Of a DNA stretch of 64,000 nt, positions 35,135-45,379 are shown in pieces. Position 1 is the stretch's first letter, and the number at the start of each line of letters is the position of its first letter. Position numbers and translations under genes: made by a program. The notes below the pieces were generated by a model that saw only the letters and a list, made by a program, of their open reading frames with translations, was not told the origin of the DNA and ran no database searches. This DNA is from Kaistia granuli DSM 23481 (GTDB lineage: Bacteria > Pseudomonadota > Alphaproteobacteria > Rhizobiales > Kaistiaceae): assembly GCF_000380505.1 (NCBI RefSeq), contig NZ_AQYH01000020.1, forward strand, positions 124,001 to 188,000. Direction: 5' to 3'.

Positions 35135-36646
35135 ATGACTGACTGGCCGATCCTCTCGACCGTTACCTTCCTGCCAACGGTCGGCGCACTCCTGATCCTG
35201 CTCGTCCGTGGCGATGACGCCGCGGCGCGGCGCAACGTCTACTGGATCGCTCTCTGGACGACGATCGTCACCTTCCTGGTGTCGCTCCTGATCTGGATCG
35301 ATTTCGACAACACCAGCGCCGGCTTCCAGTTCGTCGAGCGCACCGACTGGCTCGGTGGCAAGATCTCCTACTCGATGGGCGTCGACGGCATCTCGATGCT
35401 GTTCGTCATCCTGACGACGTTCCTGATGCCGATCTGCATCGTCGCGTCGAAGTACTCGGTGAAGAAGCGCTTCGCCGAATACATGGTGGCGTTCCTGATC
35501 CTCGAGACGCTGATGATCGGCGTGTTCTGCGCCACCGATCTGCTGCTGTTCTACGTCTTCTTCGAAGGCGGCCTGATCCCGATGTTCCTGATCATCGGCA
35601 TCTGGGGCGGTACGCGGCGCGTCTATGCGGCATTCAAGTTCTTCCTCTACACGCTGCTCGGCTCGGTGCTGATGCTGCTCGCGATCATGGCGATGTACAT
35701 CCAGGCCGGCACCACGGACATCCCGACGCTGCTGCAGTTCCAGTTCCCTGCCTCGATGCAGACCTGGCTCTGGATCGCCTTCTTCGCCTCGTTCGCGGTG
35801 AAGATGCCGATGTGGCCGGTGCACACTTGGCTTCCCGACGCGCACGTCGAGGCGCCGACGGCCGGCTCCGTCATCCTGGCGGGCGTGCTGCTGAAGATGG
35901 GTGGCTACGGCTTCCTGCGCTTCTCGCTGCCGATGTTCCCGCTCGCCTCGGCCGACTTCGCGCCCTTCATCTACACGCTCTCGGTCATCGCCATCATCTA
36001 CACCTCGCTGGTGGCGCTGATGCAGCAGGACATGAAGAAGCTGATCGCCTATTCGTCGGTCGCCCATATGGGCTACGTGACCATGGGCATCTTCGCGATG
36101 AACCCGCAGGGCGTCGAAGGCGCGATCTTCCAGATGCTGTCGCACGGCATCGTCTCCGGCGCTCTGTTCCTCTGTGTCGGCGTGATCTACGACCGGATGC
36201 ACACCCGCGAGATCGCCGCCTATGGCGGCCTGGTCAACCGGATGCCGTTCTACGCCTTCGCCTTCCTCGTCTTCACGATGGCGAATGTCGGCCTGCCGGG
36301 TACCAGCGGCTTCGTCGGCGAGTTCCTGGTGCTGATCGGCGTCTTCCGCGCCAACACCTGGGTTGCTGCCTTCGCCACCACCGGTGTCATCCTGTCAGCC
36401 AGCTACGCTCTGTGGCTCTACCGCAAGGTGATCTTCGGCGCGCTCGACAAGGCGTCGCTCAAGTCGATCTTCGATCTGTCGCGGCGCGAGGTTGCGATCC
36501 TCGTTCCGTTGGTCGTGCTGACGATCTTCTTTGGCGTCTATCCGATGCCCGTATTCAATGTGACGGGGCAGGCGGTCGACAATCTGATTACCAACTATCA
36601 GGCCGCGCTCTCTGCCGCCGGCAAGCTCGCGCTGGCAGCGCAGTGA
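35135..36646 (+). CDS. nuoM: NADH-quinone oxidoreductase subunit M
   Basis: A 503-residue antiporter-like proton pump (ND4) with about 14 helices. Key segments are [21 protein letters not shown], with the essential membrane glutamate, and [41 protein letters not shown], with the conserved lysine and histidines. Also present are [17 protein letters not shown] and the [12 protein letters not shown] helix. It sits between nuoL and nuoN with short spacers. Confidence 0.98.
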   Translation: MTDWPILSTVTFLPTVGALLILLVRGDDAAARRNVYWIALWTTIVTFLVSLLIWIDFDNTSAGFQFVERTDWLGGKISYSMGVDGISMLFVILTTFLMPICIVASKYSVKKRFAEYMVAFLILETLMIGVFCATDLLLFYVFFEGGLIPMFLIIGIWGGTRRVYAAFKFFLYTLLGSVLMLLAIMAMYIQAGTTDIPTLLQFQFPASMQTWLWIAFFASFAVKMPMWPVHTWLPDAHVEAPTAGSVILAGVLLKMGGYGFLRFSLPMFPLASADFAPFIYTLSVIAIIYTSLVALMQQDMKKLIAYSSVAHMGYVTMGIFAMNPQGVEGAIFQMLSHGIVSGALFLCVGVIYDRMHTREIAAYGGLVNRMPFYAFAFLVFTMANVGLPGTSGFVGEFLVLIGVFRANTWVAAFATTGVILSASYALWLYRKVIFGALDKASLKSIFDLSRREVAILVPLVVLTIFFGVYPMPVFNVTGQAVDNLITNYQAALSAAGKLALAAQ

Positions 36647-36662
36647 GGAACACGGACAGATC

Positions 36663-38102
36663 ATGATGGACCTCGCTACGTTTCCCTCCCTCGCGCCATT
36701 CCTGCCGGAACTGGTCCTGGCCGTCGGCGCCTTGGTGCTGCTGATGGTCGGCGCCTTTGGCGGTGAACGCTCGACGCCGCTCGTCACCACGCTGGCGGTG
36801 CTGCTCATCGCGGTCGCCGGGCTGGTCCTGCTGTTCAAGGCGGAAGACGGCGTGACTTTTGGCGGCGCCTTCGTGCTCGATCCGTTCGCCCGCTTCATGA
36901 AGGTGCTGGCGCTGATCGGCTCCGGCTTCGCGATCGTGATGTCGGTCAACTACTCGAAGCGCGAGAAGATCGCCCGCTTCGAGTATCCGGTGCTGATCCT
37001 GCTCGCCACCGTCGGCATGCTGCTGATGATCTCGGCGAACGATCTGATCGCCGCCTATCTCGGCCTCGAGCTGCAGTCGCTCGCGCTCTATGTCGTCGCG
37101 GCCAGCAACCGGGATTCCGTCAAGTCGACGGAAGCCGGCCTGAAGTACTTCGTCCTCGGCGCGCTGTCGTCGGGCATGCTGCTCTACGGTATGTCGCTGA
37201 TCTACGGCTTCACCGGCCACACCCAGTTCGAAAGCATCGCCTCGACGCTGGCCACCGGCCCGATCCCGATCGGCGTCGTGTTCGGTCTGGTGTTCGTCAT
37301 CTCGGGCATCGCCTTCAAGGTTTCGGCCGTGCCGTTCCACATGTGGACGCCGGACGTCTATGAGGGCGCGCCGACCCCGGTGACGGCCTTCTTCGCCGCC
37401 GCGCCGAAGGCCGCCGCCATCGCCTTGTTCGTCCGCGTTCTGCTCGGCTCGCTCGGCCCGGCCGCCGCCGACTGGCAGCAGGTCATCACCTTCATCGCGA
37501 TCGCCTCGATGATCCTCGGTGCCTTCGCCGCGATCGGTCAGCGCAACATCAAGCGCCTGATGGCCTATTCGTCGATCGGCCATATGGGCTTCGCGCTTGT
37601 CGGCCTGGCGGCCGGCAACCAGTCGGGCGTGCAGGGCATCATCATCTACATGGCGATCTATGTCGCCATGACGCTCGGTGCCTTCGCGGTCATCCTGTTC
37701 ATGCGCCGCAAGGGTCAGATGGTCGAGGAGATCAGCGATCTCGCCGGCCTGTCGCGCACCCATCCGGTGATCGCGTTCATCTTCGCCATGATCCTGTTCT
37801 CGCTGGCGGGCATCCCGCCGCTGGCCGGGTTCTTTGCGAAGTGGTACGTCTTCCTGGCGGCGATCGAGGCGCAGCTCTACGTGCTTGCCGTGATCGGCGT
37901 GCTGTCGAGCGTCGTGGGCGCCTACTACTACCTGCGCATCGTCAAGATCATGTATTTTGACGAGCCGGCCGGTGCCTTCGAGCCCATGCCGGGCGAGCTT
38001 CGCTTCGTGCTCGGCCTCTCCGGCGTCTTCGTCATCCTCTTCGTCTTCTTCGCCGGCCCGCTCGGCCAGGCGGCGAGCGTCGCGGCCAAGACCTTCTTCT
38101 GA
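36663..38102 (+). CDS. nuoN: NADH-quinone oxidoreductase subunit N
   Basis: A 479-residue antiporter-like proton pump (ND2). Diagnostic segments are [80 protein letters not shown] and [17 protein letters not shown]. Two adjacent ATGs (MMDLATF) could start it. It is the last nuo gene; birA begins four bases after its stop and probably shares the transcript. Confidence 0.98.
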   Translation: MMDLATFPSLAPFLPELVLAVGALVLLMVGAFGGERSTPLVTTLAVLLIAVAGLVLLFKAEDGVTFGGAFVLDPFARFMKVLALIGSGFAIVMSVNYSKREKIARFEYPVLILLATVGMLLMISANDLIAAYLGLELQSLALYVVAASNRDSVKSTEAGLKYFVLGALSSGMLLYGMSLIYGFTGHTQFESIASTLATGPIPIGVVFGLVFVISGIAFKVSAVPFHMWTPDVYEGAPTPVTAFFAAAPKAAAIALFVRVLLGSLGPAAADWQQVITFIAIASMILGAFAAIGQRNIKRLMAYSSIGHMGFALVGLAAGNQSGVQGIIIYMAIYVAMTLGAFAVILFMRRKGQMVEEISDLAGLSRTHPVIAFIFAMILFSLAGIPPLAGFFAKWYVFLAAIEAQLYVLAVIGVLSSVVGAYYYLRIVKIMYFDEPAGAFEPMPGELRFVLGLSGVFVILFVFFAGPLGQAASVAAKTFF

Positions 38103-38105
38103 TTG

Positions 38106-38942
38106 ATGAAGTTCAAGCTTGGCCGGGCCGCAGAGGACAATCTCTACCGTCTCCGATCCTATGAGACGGTAGGGTCCACGAATGCCGAGGCTCTGGCGGC
38201 GGCGCGTTCGGGGGATCCCGGGCGCTGCTGGTTCGTCACGGCGGAGCAGACCGAGGGCAGGGGCCGCCGAGGCCGCGCATGGGCGACGCCCGTGGGCAAT
38301 CTCGCGGCCAGCCTGCTGGTGGTCGTCCCCAACAATCCCGCCATCGCCGCCACGCTCGGCTTCGCCGCCGGGCTGGCGCTCGACGAAGCGCTGCGGACCG
38401 TCGCGCCGGACCTGGTCCTGCGCATCGGCCTGGATGGCGTCGAGGGCCATGGCGAGGCAGGGCGGCGCGATCGTTTGCGTCTCAAATGGCCGAACGACGT
38501 CCTGCTCGACGGCGGCAAGCTCGCGGGTATCCTGCTCGAGGCGGAACCGCTCGCGGATGGCCGCCTCGCAGTCGTGATCGGCATCGGCGTAAATGTCGTC
38601 GCCGCGCCGGAAGGCTTGCCATATCCTGCGACATCGCTTGCAGCGCTCGGCGTCGGCATCGACGCGCCTCATTTGTTCCGCGCGCTTTCCGATTCCTGGG
38701 CGAGCGTGGCGCGGGTGTGGGATGATGGCCAGGGTTTCAAGGCGATCCGCCGGCTCTGGCTCGACAGGGCCGCGGGCCTCGGCGAAGCCGTGGTCGTGCG
38801 GGTAGGGGAACAGCGGTTCTCGGGCGTATTTGAAACGATTGACGAGGAAGGCCGGCTCGTCATGCGTTCTCCCGAGGGTGTGATAAGGACCATTGCCGCC
38901 GGCGAGGTTCATTTCGGTTCAGTGGCGACGTCGAGGCAATGA
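38106..38942 (+). CDS. birA: Biotin-[acetyl-CoA carboxylase] ligase
   Basis: A 278-residue enzyme that makes biotinyl-AMP and attaches biotin to the carboxyl carrier protein. The biotin/ATP site GRGRRGRAW, the KWPNDVLLDGGKLAGILLE strand and the VVIGIGVNV segment are present, followed by a small C-terminal SH3-like domain. It lacks the N-terminal winged-helix domain of E. coli BirA and so should not act as a repressor. The gene starts four bases after nuoN and its stop overlaps the RNase J start by four bases (ATGA). Confidence 0.92.
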   Translation: MKFKLGRAAEDNLYRLRSYETVGSTNAEALAAARSGDPGRCWFVTAEQTEGRGRRGRAWATPVGNLAASLLVVVPNNPAIAATLGFAAGLALDEALRTVAPDLVLRIGLDGVEGHGEAGRRDRLRLKWPNDVLLDGGKLAGILLEAEPLADGRLAVVIGIGVNVVAAPEGLPYPATSLAALGVGIDAPHLFRALSDSWASVARVWDDGQGFKAIRRLWLDRAAGLGEAVVVRVGEQRFSGVFETIDEEGRLVMRSPEGVIRTIAAGEVHFGSVATSRQ

Positions 38943-40618
38943 GCGCAAAAAAAGCAGCTATGGACGACTTCGTCTTCCTCCCCCTGGGCGGGGTTGGGGA
39001 GATCGGAATGAATCTCGGCCTCTATGGCTATGGTCCCTCCAACCGCCGACGCTGGCTGGCGGTGGATTTCGGCGTCAGTTTCGCCGGTCCCGATCTTCCC
39101 GGCGTCGATCTGGTTCTGCCGGATATCCGCTATCTGGTCGAAGAGCGCGATTTCATCGAAGCGATCGTCATCACCCATGCGCATGAGGACCATTTCGGCG
39201 CTCTGCTCGACCTGTGGCCGCGGCTGCGCGTGCCGGTCTATGCGAGCCCGTTCACCGCGGGCCTCCTGAACGCCAAGCGGGCGGCGCAGCCCGGTGCGCC
39301 CGAAATCCCGATTACCATCGTCACGCCGGGCGAGCGGGTGACGATCGGCGATTTCGAGGTCGAGTTTATCGCCGTCGCCCATTCGATCCTCGAACCGATG
39401 GCGCTGGCGATCCGCACGCCGCTCGGCACGGTGGTCCATACGGGCGACTGGAAGCTCGATCCGGAGCCGGTCCTCGGCCCGCTGACCGATGCGGCGCGGC
39501 TGGCCGAGATCGGCGACGAGGGCGTGCTCGCGCTCGTCTGCGATTCGACCAATGCCATGCGCGACGGTCGCAGTCCGAGCGAGACCGAGGTCGGCGCTTC
39601 GCTGACCGAGATCGTCAAGGAAGCGACCGGGCGTGTCGCCTTCACGACCTTTGCCTCCAATGTCGGCCGCATCAAATCGATCGCGCTGGCGGCGCAGGCG
39701 GCGGACCGCCAGGTCGTCGTCGTCGGTCGGGCGCTCCGGCGTGCGATCGAGGTCGCGACCGAGCTCGGCTACATGGAAGGTTTGCCGCCTTTCCTCGACG
39801 AGGAATCCTACGGCTACCTGCCGCGTTCGAAGGTGGTCGCCATTCTGACCGGCAGCCAGGGCGAGCCGCGCGCAGCGCTGGCCCGGATCGCCGAGGACGA
39901 GCACAAGTTCGTCGGGTTGTCGCCGGGCGATACGGTGGTGTTCTCGGCCCGCCCGATTCCGGGCAACGAGAAGGCGATTGGCAACATCATCAATGCGCTC
40001 TGCGACCAGGGCATCGTGGTGATCACCGACCGCGACCGTCTGGTGCATGTCTCCGGCCATCCGCGTCGCGACGAACTGGCCGAGATGTATGGCTGGGTCC
40101 GGCCGGAGATCGCCATCCCCGTGCATGGCGAGGCGATGCACCTGTGGGCGCATGCCGCCTTCGCCCGAGACATGGGCGTCAAGCAGGTCGTGCTGACGGA
40201 GAACGGCAATATCGTCCGCCTGGCGCCGGGACCCGCCGAGGAGATCGACGACGTTCCGGTCGGCCGGCTCTACAAGGACGGCATCATCATCGCCGATGCC
40301 GATGGCATCGGCGTGCCCGAGCGGCGCAAGCTGGCCTTTGCCGGCCATGTGGCGATCTCTGTGGTGCTCGACGCGAAGGGCAGCGTCGTCGTCGATCCCG
40401 AGATAGCGCTGACCGGCCTGCCGATTCAGGGCGTGTCCGGACACCCGTTCGAGGAGACCGTCATGACGGCGGTGCTCGGCACCATCGAGAGCATTCCGCG
40501 CGCCCGGCGTCGGGATCCCGAGCTGGTGCGCGAGGCGATCCGGCGCTCGGTCCGCGCCTCCGTCCGGCAGGCTTGGGGCAAAAAGCCACTTTGCACTGTC
40601 TTCGTCGCGGTCGTATGA
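38939..40618 (+). CDS. rnj: Ribonuclease J
   Basis: A 559-residue metallo-beta-lactamase/beta-CASP nuclease for RNA processing and decay, found in alphaproteobacteria alongside RNase E. It shows FLPLGGVGEIGMNLGLYGYG at the N terminus, the zinc motif HAHEDHFGAL (HxHxDH) and further ligands in VAHSILEPMAL and HTGDWKLDPEP. The beta-CASP signature includes NEKAIGNIINALCDQG and HVSGHPRRDELAEMYGWVRPEIAIPVHGEAMHL. Its start overlaps the end of birA, so the two are translationally coupled. Confidence 0.96.
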   Translation: MSAKKAAMDDFVFLPLGGVGEIGMNLGLYGYGPSNRRRWLAVDFGVSFAGPDLPGVDLVLPDIRYLVEERDFIEAIVITHAHEDHFGALLDLWPRLRVPVYASPFTAGLLNAKRAAQPGAPEIPITIVTPGERVTIGDFEVEFIAVAHSILEPMALAIRTPLGTVVHTGDWKLDPEPVLGPLTDAARLAEIGDEGVLALVCDSTNAMRDGRSPSETEVGASLTEIVKEATGRVAFTTFASNVGRIKSIALAAQAADRQVVVVGRALRRAIEVATELGYMEGLPPFLDEESYGYLPRSKVVAILTGSQGEPRAALARIAEDEHKFVGLSPGDTVVFSARPIPGNEKAIGNIINALCDQGIVVITDRDRLVHVSGHPRRDELAEMYGWVRPEIAIPVHGEAMHLWAHAAFARDMGVKQVVLTENGNIVRLAPGPAEEIDDVPVGRLYKDGIIIADADGIGVPERRKLAFAGHVAISVVLDAKGSVVVDPEIALTGLPIQGVSGHPFEETVMTAVLGTIESIPRARRRDPELVREAIRRSVRASVRQAWGKKPLCTVFVAVV

Positions 40619-40658
40619 CGCCTTTGCGGACCTCGGCGCCGCGAAGGGAACCGTTCGG

Positions 40659-41063
40659 ATGATTGGACGACTGAACCATGTGGCCATTGCGGTGTCCGAT
40701 CTGGACGCCGCGGCGCGTGTCTATCGCGACACGCTGGGCGCCCGCGTGTCGGAACCGCTGCGCCTGCCCGAACATGGTGTGGTGACCATCTTCGTCGAGT
40801 TGCCGAATACCAAGATCGAGCTGCTGCAGCCGATCGGCGATGATTCGCCGATCGCCAAGTTTCTGGCGCGCAACCCGGACGGCGGCATCCATCACCTGTG
40901 CTACGAGGTTGACGACATCATCGCCGCGCGCGATCGGCTGAAGGCCGATGGCGCGCGTGTGCTGGGCGACGGCGAGCCGAAGATCGGCGCCCATGGTCGA
41001 CCCGTCCTGTTCCTGCATCCGAAGGATTTCTTCGGAACGCTGGTCGAACTTGAGGAGGCTTGA
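40659..41063 (+). CDS. mce: Methylmalonyl-CoA epimerase
   Basis: A 134-residue glyoxalase-fold enzyme interconverting the (R) and (S) forms of methylmalonyl-CoA in propionate metabolism. Metal ligands are seen in LNHVAIAV (His), GGIHHLCYEV (His) and the C-terminal LVELEE (Glu), with IELLQPIGDDSPIAKFL typical of the family. It lies 40 bases downstream of the RNase J gene and just before the DUF1467 gene, a conserved order in this group. Confidence 0.93.
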   Translation: MIGRLNHVAIAVSDLDAAARVYRDTLGARVSEPLRLPEHGVVTIFVELPNTKIELLQPIGDDSPIAKFLARNPDGGIHHLCYEVDDIIAARDRLKADGARVLGDGEPKIGAHGRPVLFLHPKDFFGTLVELEEA

Positions 41064-41069
41064 GACATC

Positions 41070-41330
41070 ATGCCGATCTACAGCATTCTGGCAGTCTACT
41101 TCATCATCTGGTGGCTGGTGCTTTTCGTCGTGTTGCCGTTCGGCGTGCGCACGCATGCCGAGGAGGGCAATGTCGTCCTCGGCACGACGCCGAGCGCACC
41201 GGCCAACCTCAACCTGCCGCGCAAGATGATCATCACCTCGATCATCAGCGCGATCGTCGTTTACGGCATCTGGTACGGCTATGTGAAAATGGGCTGGACG
41301 GCCGAGATGCTGGGTCGCTTCTCGTTCTGA
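41070..41330 (+). CDS. DUF1467 small membrane protein
   Basis: An 86-residue protein with two predicted membrane helices: residues 4-24 (YSILAVYFIIWWLVLFVVLPFGV) and about 52-72. Between them is the family's short acidic segment, THAEEGNVVLGTTPSAPANL. DUF1467 proteins are alphaproteobacterial and lie next to mce and proS; their function is unknown. It starts six bases after mce and must be co-transcribed. Confidence 0.88.
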   Translation: MPIYSILAVYFIIWWLVLFVVLPFGVRTHAEEGNVVLGTTPSAPANLNLPRKMIITSIISAIVVYGIWYGYVKMGWTAEMLGRFSF

Positions 41331-41386
41331 CGGCGACACGTCCGGATTGAGCCTGGCGCGACAATCTCGCGACGGGCTGGATGGCA

Positions 41387-41420
41387 ATAAAAAAGGCAGG
41401 AAACCTTTCGGTTCCTGCCT
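41387..41420 (-). terminator. Strong rho-independent terminator pointing left
   Basis: On the minus strand the stem AGGCAGGAA / TTCCTGCCT (nine pairs, plus two inner G-C pairs) closes a GAAA loop and is followed directly by six Ts. On the plus strand the hairpin is followed by CTAGAG with no T-run, so it serves a minus-strand transcript. No minus-strand protein gene lies to its right. Confidence 0.82.
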
Positions 41421-41605
41421 CTAGAGTTCGCGTTCAACCCCTCAAAGCCGAGCTTTTCGCCCGATTGGCTTTGATCGAGCTCATTTTATCGAGCTCGGCG
41501 GCAGCAGCTTTTCAGCGCGCCAGAGGGGGCTTCCTCCCAAGACTTAGACCGCGTTGCCTTTGTTTGGAGCCACGCTTTTAGTGCGAGGTCCTTTGTTGTT
41601 CCCCG
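41387..41605 (-). ncRNA. Candidate structured non-coding RNA upstream of proS
   Basis: The minus strand here ends in a strong terminator and contains two more perfect stem-loops: CAAAGCC / GGCTTTG (7 pairs, 41443-41473) and CGAGCTC / GAGCTCG (7 pairs, 8-base A/T-rich loop, 41476-41497). Upstream, GTGACA and GATAAC about 16 bases apart, near 41606-41632, could be the promoter, giving an RNA of roughly 200-220 bases. No open reading frame with a ribosome site is seen. It does not show the diagnostic motifs of tmRNA, SRP RNA or RNase P RNA, and it could not be matched to 6S. The left end is firm and the right end is a guess. Confidence 0.45.
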
Positions 41606-41864
41606 ACGTTATCCAAAGGCATCTCGCTTGTCACCAAATTGTGCATCGGCAGCACATTTTTTTTGCGACAGTATGACTGACCTTAGTATTTAAGCCTCGA
41701 AACGGGCTGGCTTAAGCACTCGGCGGTGCGCCAGTACCACCTGGGGTCTGCTGCCCAAGAGTTGTTCAGATCGCCGCGACAATGGCGCTTGCGGCTGGCT
41801 CTTGTGTTTTCATCCGTCTATGGCTTGATGTCCGCCCATTCGACTCGCCTGGAGCCCATTTCTG

Positions 41865-43187
41865 ATGCGTCTTTCCCGCTCGTTCCTGCCGATCCTCCGC
41901 GAGACACCGAAGGAAGCCGAGATCGTTTCGCATCGGCTCATGCTGCGGGCCGGACTGATCCGCCAGCAGAGCGCGGGCATCTATTCCTGGTTGCCGCTGG
42001 GCCAGAAGGTCCTGGCCAATATCCAGCGCATCGTCCGCGAGGAACAGAATCGCGCCGGCGCTGTCGAGATCCTGATGCCGACCATCCAGTCGGCCGATCT
42101 CTGGCGCGAAAGCGGCCGCTACGACGATTACGGCAAGGAGATGCTGCGCATCGAGGACCGGCATGAGCGCGAGATGCTCTACGGGCCGACGAACGAGGAG
42201 ATGGTGACCGACATCTTCCGCAGCTACGTGCGCTCCTACAAGGAGCTGCCGCTGAACCTCTACCATATCCAGTGGAAGTTCCGCGACGAGGTGCGCCCCC
42301 GCTTCGGCGTCATGCGCGGCCGCGAATTCCTGATGAAGGACGCCTATTCCTTCGACATCGACGAGGCGGCCGCCCGTCGCGCCTACAACCGCATGTTCGT
42401 CGCCTATCTGCGGACGTTCGACCGGCTCGGCGTCAAGGCGATCCCGATGCGCGCCGATTCGGGCCCGATCGGTGGCGACGCCACGCATGAGTTCATCGTG
42501 CTCGCCTCCACCGGCGAGAGCGCGGTGTTCCTCGACAAGGCGGCGCTCGAGACGCCGATCCCCGGCGCCGACACCGATTTTGAAGGCGATCTGACGCCGA
42601 TCGTCTCGGCCTGGACCGAGAAATACGCCGCGACCGAGGAAATGCACGACACGGCGGTATTCGACGCCCTGCCGGAAGGAAATCGTCTCGAGGCGCGCGG
42701 TATCGAGGTCGGCCAGGTTTTCTATTTCGGCACCAAATACTCCGAGCCGATGGGCGCCAAGGTCACCGGTCCCGACGGTGTCGAATACCCGGTTCACATG
42801 GGATCCTACGGCATCGGCGTGTCGCGCCTGGTCGCGGCGATCATCGAGGCGAGCCACGACGAGAGCGGCATCATCTGGCCGGAGGGCGTCGCGCCGTACC
42901 AGGTCGGTCTGATCAACCTGAAGGTCGGCGACGCCGCGACCGATCTCGCCTGCGACGGCCTGTATGAGCGCCTTACGAATGCCGGAATCGAAGTCCTCTA
43001 CGATGACACAGAGGGTCGCGCGGGGGCGAAGTTTGCGAGCATGGACCTGATCGGTCTGCCCTGGCAGCTGATCGTTGGTCCGAAGGGACTTGAGCGTGGC
43101 GAAGTTGAGATCAAGCGACGGGCGACGGGCGAGCGCGAATCCGTTAGCTTGGATACGGCAGTGGCCAGACTACTTGGCAGCTCTTAA
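41865..43187 (+). CDS. proS: Prolyl-tRNA synthetase (short form without editing insert)
   Basis: A 440-residue class II synthetase that charges tRNA-Pro. Motif 1 region [25 protein letters not shown], motif 2 [25 protein letters not shown] and motif 3 [16 protein letters not shown] are present, then the anticodon-binding domain ([35 protein letters not shown]). It lacks the roughly 180-residue editing domain found between motifs 2 and 3 in E. coli ProS (572 residues), as is normal in rhizobia. The start follows GGAG by ten bases. The lolC gene follows 28 bases after the stop. Confidence 0.97.
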   Translation: MRLSRSFLPILRETPKEAEIVSHRLMLRAGLIRQQSAGIYSWLPLGQKVLANIQRIVREEQNRAGAVEILMPTIQSADLWRESGRYDDYGKEMLRIEDRHEREMLYGPTNEEMVTDIFRSYVRSYKELPLNLYHIQWKFRDEVRPRFGVMRGREFLMKDAYSFDIDEAAARRAYNRMFVAYLRTFDRLGVKAIPMRADSGPIGGDATHEFIVLASTGESAVFLDKAALETPIPGADTDFEGDLTPIVSAWTEKYAATEEMHDTAVFDALPEGNRLEARGIEVGQVFYFGTKYSEPMGAKVTGPDGVEYPVHMGSYGIGVSRLVAAIIEASHDESGIIWPEGVAPYQVGLINLKVGDAATDLACDGLYERLTNAGIEVLYDDTEGRAGAKFASMDLIGLPWQLIVGPKGLERGEVEIKRRATGERESVSLDTAVARLLGSS

Positions 43188-43215
43188 CCCGCGGCGCGCC
43201 GCGATCGGGACAGGT

Positions 43216-44484
43216 ATGGCTGAGCCGACCGGCACGAGACCTTTTGCGGCCTTTGAGTGGATGCTGGCGGGGCGCTATCTGCGCGCTCGCCGGCGCGAGA
43301 CCTTCATCTCGATCATCGCGATCTTCTCTTTCATCGGCATCATGCTCGGCGTCGCGACGCTGATCATCGTCATGGCGGTGATGAACGGCTTCCGCGGCGA
43401 GCTGATTGACAAGATCCTCGGCATCAACGGCCATGTCGTGCTGCAGCCGACGGATACGCCATTCACGGATTTCGCCGATGTCGCGAGCCGGCTTGCGATG
43501 GTCAAGGGCGTCACGGCTGCGATCCCGCTCGTCGAGGGCCAGGTGCTGGCATCTGGCCCGACCAACTCGACCGGCGCGCTCGTGCGTGGTGTCCGCGCCG
43601 AGGACTTGCCGAGCATCCCGAGCGTCTCCAACAATGTGAAGCTCGGCACGCTCGAGAATTTCGATACCGCCGAGGGCGTCGCCATCGGCACCCGGCTCGC
43701 CACCAATATGGGCCTGACGATCGGCGACAAGCTGACGCTCGTCTCGCCACGCGGCAACGTCACGCCGATGGGCATGACACCGCGCATCAAGGCCTATCCG
43801 GTGGTGGCGATCTTCGAGATCGGCATGTCGGAATATGATTCGTCCTTCGTCTTCATGCCGTTTGCCGAGGCGCAGGCCTATTTCAATCTCGACGACAAGG
43901 CCTCGGCGATCGAGGTCTACATTGCCGATGCCGACGACACCGGTGCGCTGCGCGGGCCGATCGAGCAGGCGGCCGGCCGGCCGGTGCTGATGACCGACTG
44001 GCGCCAGCGCAACATGACATTCTTCTCGGCGCTCGAGGTCGAGCGCAACATGATGTTCATGATCCTGACGCTGATCGTGCTCGTCGCCGCGCTCAACATC
44101 ATCTCCGGCCTCACCATGCTGGTGAAGGACAAGAGCCACGACATCGCCATCCTGCGGACCATGGGGGCGACGCGGGGGGCCATCCTTCGCGTGTTCTTCA
44201 TCACCGGCGCTGCGATCGGCACCGTCGGCACGGCGGTAGGCGTCCTGCTTGGTACCGTCGTCTGCATGAACATCGAATCGATCCGCCAGTTCGTTTCCTG
44301 GCTGACGCGCACGGAGATATTCTCGCCCGAGCTTTACTTCCTGTCGCGGTTGCCGGCCGACATGAACCCCGGCGAGACGGTTTCGATCGTCATCATGGCA
44401 CTGGTGCTGAGCTACCTGGCGACGCTCTATCCGGCGTGGCGGGCGGCGCGGCTCGATCCGGTCGAGGCCCTGCGGTACGAATGA
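43216..44484 (+). CDS. lolC: Lipoprotein-releasing ABC permease (LolC/LolE)
   Basis: A 422-residue inner-membrane protein that extracts lipoproteins for transfer to LolA. It has one N-terminal helix after the conserved [49 protein letters not shown] large periplasmic domain and three C-terminal helices follow, including [37 protein letters not shown] and the final [23 protein letters not shown]. In alphaproteobacteria one permease usually serves in place of the LolC/LolE pair. Its stop overlaps the lolD start in ATGA. Confidence 0.95.
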   Translation: MAEPTGTRPFAAFEWMLAGRYLRARRRETFISIIAIFSFIGIMLGVATLIIVMAVMNGFRGELIDKILGINGHVVLQPTDTPFTDFADVASRLAMVKGVTAAIPLVEGQVLASGPTNSTGALVRGVRAEDLPSIPSVSNNVKLGTLENFDTAEGVAIGTRLATNMGLTIGDKLTLVSPRGNVTPMGMTPRIKAYPVVAIFEIGMSEYDSSFVFMPFAEAQAYFNLDDKASAIEVYIADADDTGALRGPIEQAAGRPVLMTDWRQRNMTFFSALEVERNMMFMILTLIVLVAALNIISGLTMLVKDKSHDIAILRTMGATRGAILRVFFITGAAIGTVGTAVGVLLGTVVCMNIESIRQFVSWLTRTEIFSPELYFLSRLPADMNPGETVSIVIMALVLSYLATLYPAWRAARLDPVEALRYE

Positions 44485-45212
44485 GCGATACCTTGACCAA
44501 TGAGAGACAGCGACAGCAGCCGGTCGGCCAGGCGGGGGCTCCCGCGCTTCGGCTGCTTCGCGTCGAGCGTCATTACAAGGAAGGCTCCGGCAAGCTCAGC
44601 ATCCTGACCGGGGCGGATCTCGCCGTCTATCCAGGCGAGACGGTGGCGCTCGTGGCGCCGTCCGGCGCGGGCAAGTCGACTGTGCTGCATCTGGCGGGTC
44701 TGCTGGAACGGCCAGATGCCGGCGAAGTCGAGATCGGCGGCCGACTGGCCGGTTCACTCGGCGACGCCGAGAGAACGGCGATCCGCCGGCTGCAGATCGG
44801 CTTCGTCTATCAGTTCCATCACCTGCTGCCGGAATTCTCGGCGCTCGAGAACGTGATGATGCCGCAGCTGATCCGCGGGCTTCCCAAAAAGGAAGCGGCG
44901 CGGCGCGCGGCCGAGTTGCTCTCCTACATGAAGCTGGACGCGCGCAAGGCGCACCGGCCGTCCGAGCTTTCTGGCGGCGAGCAGCAGAGGGTGGCGATCG
45001 CCCGCGCGGTTGCCAATGCGCCGCGTCTCCTGCTCGCCGACGAGCCGACCGGTAATCTCGATCCGAAGACGTCGCACTATGTGTTCGACGCGCTCGACGC
45101 GCTCGTGCGGGCCTCCGGGCTTGCGGCGCTGATCGTGACGCACAACATGGAGCTGGCGGGGCGCATGGATCGCCGCATCACGCTCGAAGCAGGCAAGATC
45201 GTCGAGTTCTGA
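44481..45212 (+). CDS. lolD: Lipoprotein-releasing system ATP-binding protein
   Basis: A 243-residue ABC ATPase driving the Lol permease. Walker A is APSGAGKST, the signature is [14 protein letters not shown] and Walker B runs into [15 protein letters not shown]; the switch histidine is in [27 protein letters not shown] is the Q-loop region typical of LolD/MacB-type ATPases. It is translationally coupled to lolC. Confidence 0.95.
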   Translation: MSDTLTNERQRQQPVGQAGAPALRLLRVERHYKEGSGKLSILTGADLAVYPGETVALVAPSGAGKSTVLHLAGLLERPDAGEVEIGGRLAGSLGDAERTAIRRLQIGFVYQFHHLLPEFSALENVMMPQLIRGLPKKEAARRAAELLSYMKLDARKAHRPSELSGGEQQRVAIARAVANAPRLLLADEPTGNLDPKTSHYVFDALDALVRASGLAALIVTHNMELAGRMDRRITLEAGKIVEF

Positions 45213-45379
45213 CTCTTGCGCATTTCGTGCGTGGAAGCGGCGTTTCATAGGACGGCCATCCTGTGTGGTCCGGGAAATGAGACGACCGTTTCTCGAAGCC
45301 CCGTTGGGGCCTTGCTACCTTTGCCCATCCGATGACAGGCGCGCCCGTGCGGCGGCCCAAGATTGAGCAAGGAAGCACG

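Larger units (their letters stand above)
41331..41864. other. DUF1467-proS intergenic region
   Basis: A gap of 534 bases with no protein gene, but not empty. Its left half (41387-41600) carries three successive perfect hairpins and a terminator oriented for the minus strand, listed separately as a candidate RNA. Its right half holds A/T-rich sequence around 41650-41695, where TTGCGA and GTATTT, 17 bases apart, could form the plus-strand promoter of proS. Confidence 0.6.

Noticed and set aside
41381-41581. Open frame of 66 codons on the plus strand after the DUF1467 gene
   Set aside because: It runs through the minus-strand terminator and hairpins, has no ribosome site, and its composition does not look like a protein.
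41387-41605. The candidate RNA as tmRNA, SRP RNA or RNase P RNA
   Set aside because: No tag-peptide frame or T-arm, no GGAAGG-type SRP domain and no conserved RNase P core motifs were found. A 6S identity could not be confirmed or excluded by eye.
45213-45379. SAM-type riboswitch in the leader of the sulfate importer
   Set aside because: Only a short 5-6 pair hairpin is present; none of the conserved cores of SAM-I, SAM-II or SAM/SAH classes was recognised.
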